A DNA stretch of 33,341 nucleotides. Source: Entrophospora sp. SA101 (Eukaryota > Glomeromycota > Glomeromycetes > Entrophosporales > Entrophosporaceae). The position numbers and the translations under genes are program-made. Where the stretch lies: NCBI GenBank assembly GCA_958430865.1, contig CAUDNR010000007.1:1-33341 (forward strand). The letters run 5' to 3'. Positions 31,651 to 33,341 of the stretch are shown one piece after another. Within the stretch, counting starts at the first letter, position 1. Every line of letters starts with the position of its first letter. The notes below the pieces were generated by a model. It searched no databases. It was not told the origin of the DNA and saw nothing but the letters and a program-made list of their open reading frames with translations.

Positions 31651-33000
31651 ATGACAACGACAAAGGAAATCAATCGGTTAATGGGTGTTTCATATGAAGT
31701 TGACAATGATAATAAGTAATAGTGATGATGATCAACAACCAGAAAATAGTAGTACTACTATTCAACACTCGATACTTTTCCTGGAGCTATGTTGCAACAA
31801 ATCATATCACCTTCTAGCTATCCTTCAACTTTTTATGAAGATTTTACTTAAGAATATGTGTATCTACTGGTATAATTTTTCACTGATAAAACCAATCACT
31901 TATACAAATGATGGTGGTTGGGGTTGTATGTTAAGATCTAGTCAATCTTTACTTGCAAATGCTTTACTAGTTCAATTTTTAGGAAGAGGTATATAAAACA
32001 ATCTTAGATAAATAATGGCAAATTTTATCATCAAAATAACTATATGATAAATTTTATATTGGCATAAAGGAGAGAAAACTTGGGATAAATGTGCAAAATC
32101 TGGCACAAGAACTATTTTTTTAATTATTGAATTTTAGATTATAAGGTGGTTTATAGACGATGATACGGGCCCAATAGACTAGACTAAAATTCGTTTAATA
32201 TTTATATAAATGCCATTCACGATCTTCACAATTATATTTATATTATTTCAGAGCGTTAGTAGAAAATGTTACAGATGCACAATTAAATGTATATATAGCT
32301 ACTGACGGAGTAGTATATTAAAATGATGTTTACAAGTCAGCCAAAAATAATGGTTTAAATAAAGGTTCTCAATTAATTTTAATTTTGATATCTATTCGGT
32401 TAGGAATAAATAAATAATTTAAATCCAATATATAATGAAGCTCCTAAGGTAACTTTTTAGGGAGGTTTTTTAAATGGAAGGAGCTTTTAAATATAATTAT
32501 TAATTGATTGCAGGGTAATAATTATTGTTATAATAATTTTAATAAATCCTTTCTTAACATGTTTTATACATTTATATTAGTGGAAAACCATCATCATCAT
32601 CTTGTTACTTTATTGGATCATAAGGTTTAGGCTTTACAAAAATGATTTTTATTAATTATTAAAAAATATTTATTAATATTCTAATTAATTGTTTGTTTAT
32701 CAAGACGATGAACTTTTTACCTTGATTCACATTATTCTAGACCAGCATTAGAATTAAAGTCAATTGATGAATACACAGAAGAAGTGAGTAAAAAAAAAAT
32801 AGTAAAGAAAGAACATTATGAAATTATTTTGTTATTCGTAATAATTTTACTCTTTTTTTTTTAATATACATAAAATTATCTAGGAAATGTTACTTATAAT
32901 TGTGAGTCACTGCGTAAAATTTCAATTTCACAATTGGATCCATCCATGACACTTGGATTTTATTGTAGATTTTGACGATTTTTGTCAAAGAGTTGAAAAG
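31651..33000 (+). pseudogene. ATG4: Autophagy cysteine protease ATG4, frame-disrupted
   Basis: ATG at 31651 starts [20 protein letters not shown]. The Atg4 blocks then follow in order in changing frames: [20 protein letters not shown]; the catalytic-Cys block [20 protein letters not shown] (Cys codon 31925-31927); RWFIDDDTGPID; ALVENVTDAQLNVYIATDGV; LILISIRLGINK; GKPSSSSCYFIGS; DELF-YLDSHYSRPALE (Asp/His of the triad); ISISQLDPSMTLGFYC; and DFDDFCQRVEK. Atg4 cleaves the C-terminus of Atg8 and later frees it from phosphatidylethanolamine. Some frame changes coincide with plausible introns (about 31989-32255 and 32788-32880), but stops inside conserved blocks remain. Examples are the TAA after FYEDFT, the TAA after ATDGVVY, and a one-T loss in a T run before YLDSH. 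Either the copy is decaying or the sequence has errors; the family is certain. The last match ends near 33000, close to the family's C-terminus. Confidence 0.85.
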
Positions 33001-33341
33001 GTAGTAGATAAAAATTTTATTTTACTACATAAAATGCTAATATACAATATGCATGCTTTCTGTTTTATATAAATCAACCAATCAACTTAATTAATATATT
33101 ACTTTAAAATATATATTTCTTTCCTTTCCTCTCTCACAATGATTATTATAATTTTGTATTTTGTACATAACACGATAACAAGTAAACCTTATTACACTAA
33201 ATCAGGAAGATCCAAATCCTCCCTATAGCTAATTGTGGCTTCATAGAAAATCATCATTGCTGCTGCTAGACATATCCTGCCACAGTTAAAATGGCAGCAG
33301 AGAGGTCAGTAAGTCCCCCTTATAAATGGATCAGGTCTCTC
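33001..33341. other. Gene-free right end of the window
   Basis: No coding frame is recognised. The last 140 bases are GC-richer ('ctgctgctagacatatcctg', 'aaaatggcagcagagaggtc') and may begin another repeat or gene that continues outside the window. Confidence 0.3.

Noticed and set aside
1..33341. Search for CRISPR arrays, tRNA and rRNA genes, and bacterial operons
   Set aside because: No regular repeat-spacer pattern, no tRNA-like B box with fitting cloverleaf, no rRNA signature. The spliced genes show this is nuclear eukaryotic DNA.

Overview
The window looks like nuclear DNA of a filamentous, early-diverging fungus, most likely an arbuscular mycorrhizal fungus (Glomeromycotina, Rhizophagus-like). 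The signs are very AT-rich sequence, genes with several short GT...AG introns (about 75-125 nt), Asn/Asp homopolymer runs in proteins, fragments of the expanded kinase families of that group, CENP-B/Tigger and hAT-type transposon debris, and housekeeping genes of eukaryotic type. The species is an inference. All splice sites were read by eye.

Bases 1-14,640 are gene-poor and repeat-rich. They hold a broken CENP-B/Tigger N-terminus (645-1066), a broken zinc-binding protein (2882-3629), a tandem array of three ~130-bp units (3681-4080), a multiply broken transposase-like gene with a QESMH motif (4379-6420), one intact single-exon ORF of 308 codons with a degenerate nuclease-like domain (10014-10940), the C-terminal end of a TnpB/Fanzor-type nuclease (11576-11890), and a hAT-type miniature element with perfect 8-bp target duplications (13415-13876) next to a kinase C-lobe fragment.

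Bases 14,649-23,558 are the best-preserved part, all on the minus strand: an O-fucosyltransferase-like type II membrane protein; a five-exon UHRF1-like gene (UBL-PHD-SRA-RING, with no tandem Tudor domain) whose fourth intron carries a Tc1/mariner-like miniature element; and an eight-exon mitochondrial NAD-isocitrate dehydrogenase regulatory subunit (IDH1 type).

Bases 23,870-28,300 are again debris: a kinase pseudogene, two more hAT-like elements (25396-26176 with a perfect 8-bp duplication, and 26929-27420), and an unassigned coding-like stretch.

Bases 28,359-33,010 hold a minus-strand RPP40 (RNase P/MRP subunit) gene lacking its 5' part, which abuts a plus-strand cytochrome P450 3' fragment also lacking its 5' part. 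Both break at the same ~30-bp point, which suggests a rearrangement or an assembly misjoin. After these come an intact GET5/MDY2-like gene (minus) and a divergently oriented ATG4 gene carrying several frame-disrupting changes. The genes do not form a pathway. The main theme is housekeeping genes embedded in, and partly broken by, mobile-element activity. I found no operon, CRISPR array, tRNA or rRNA.
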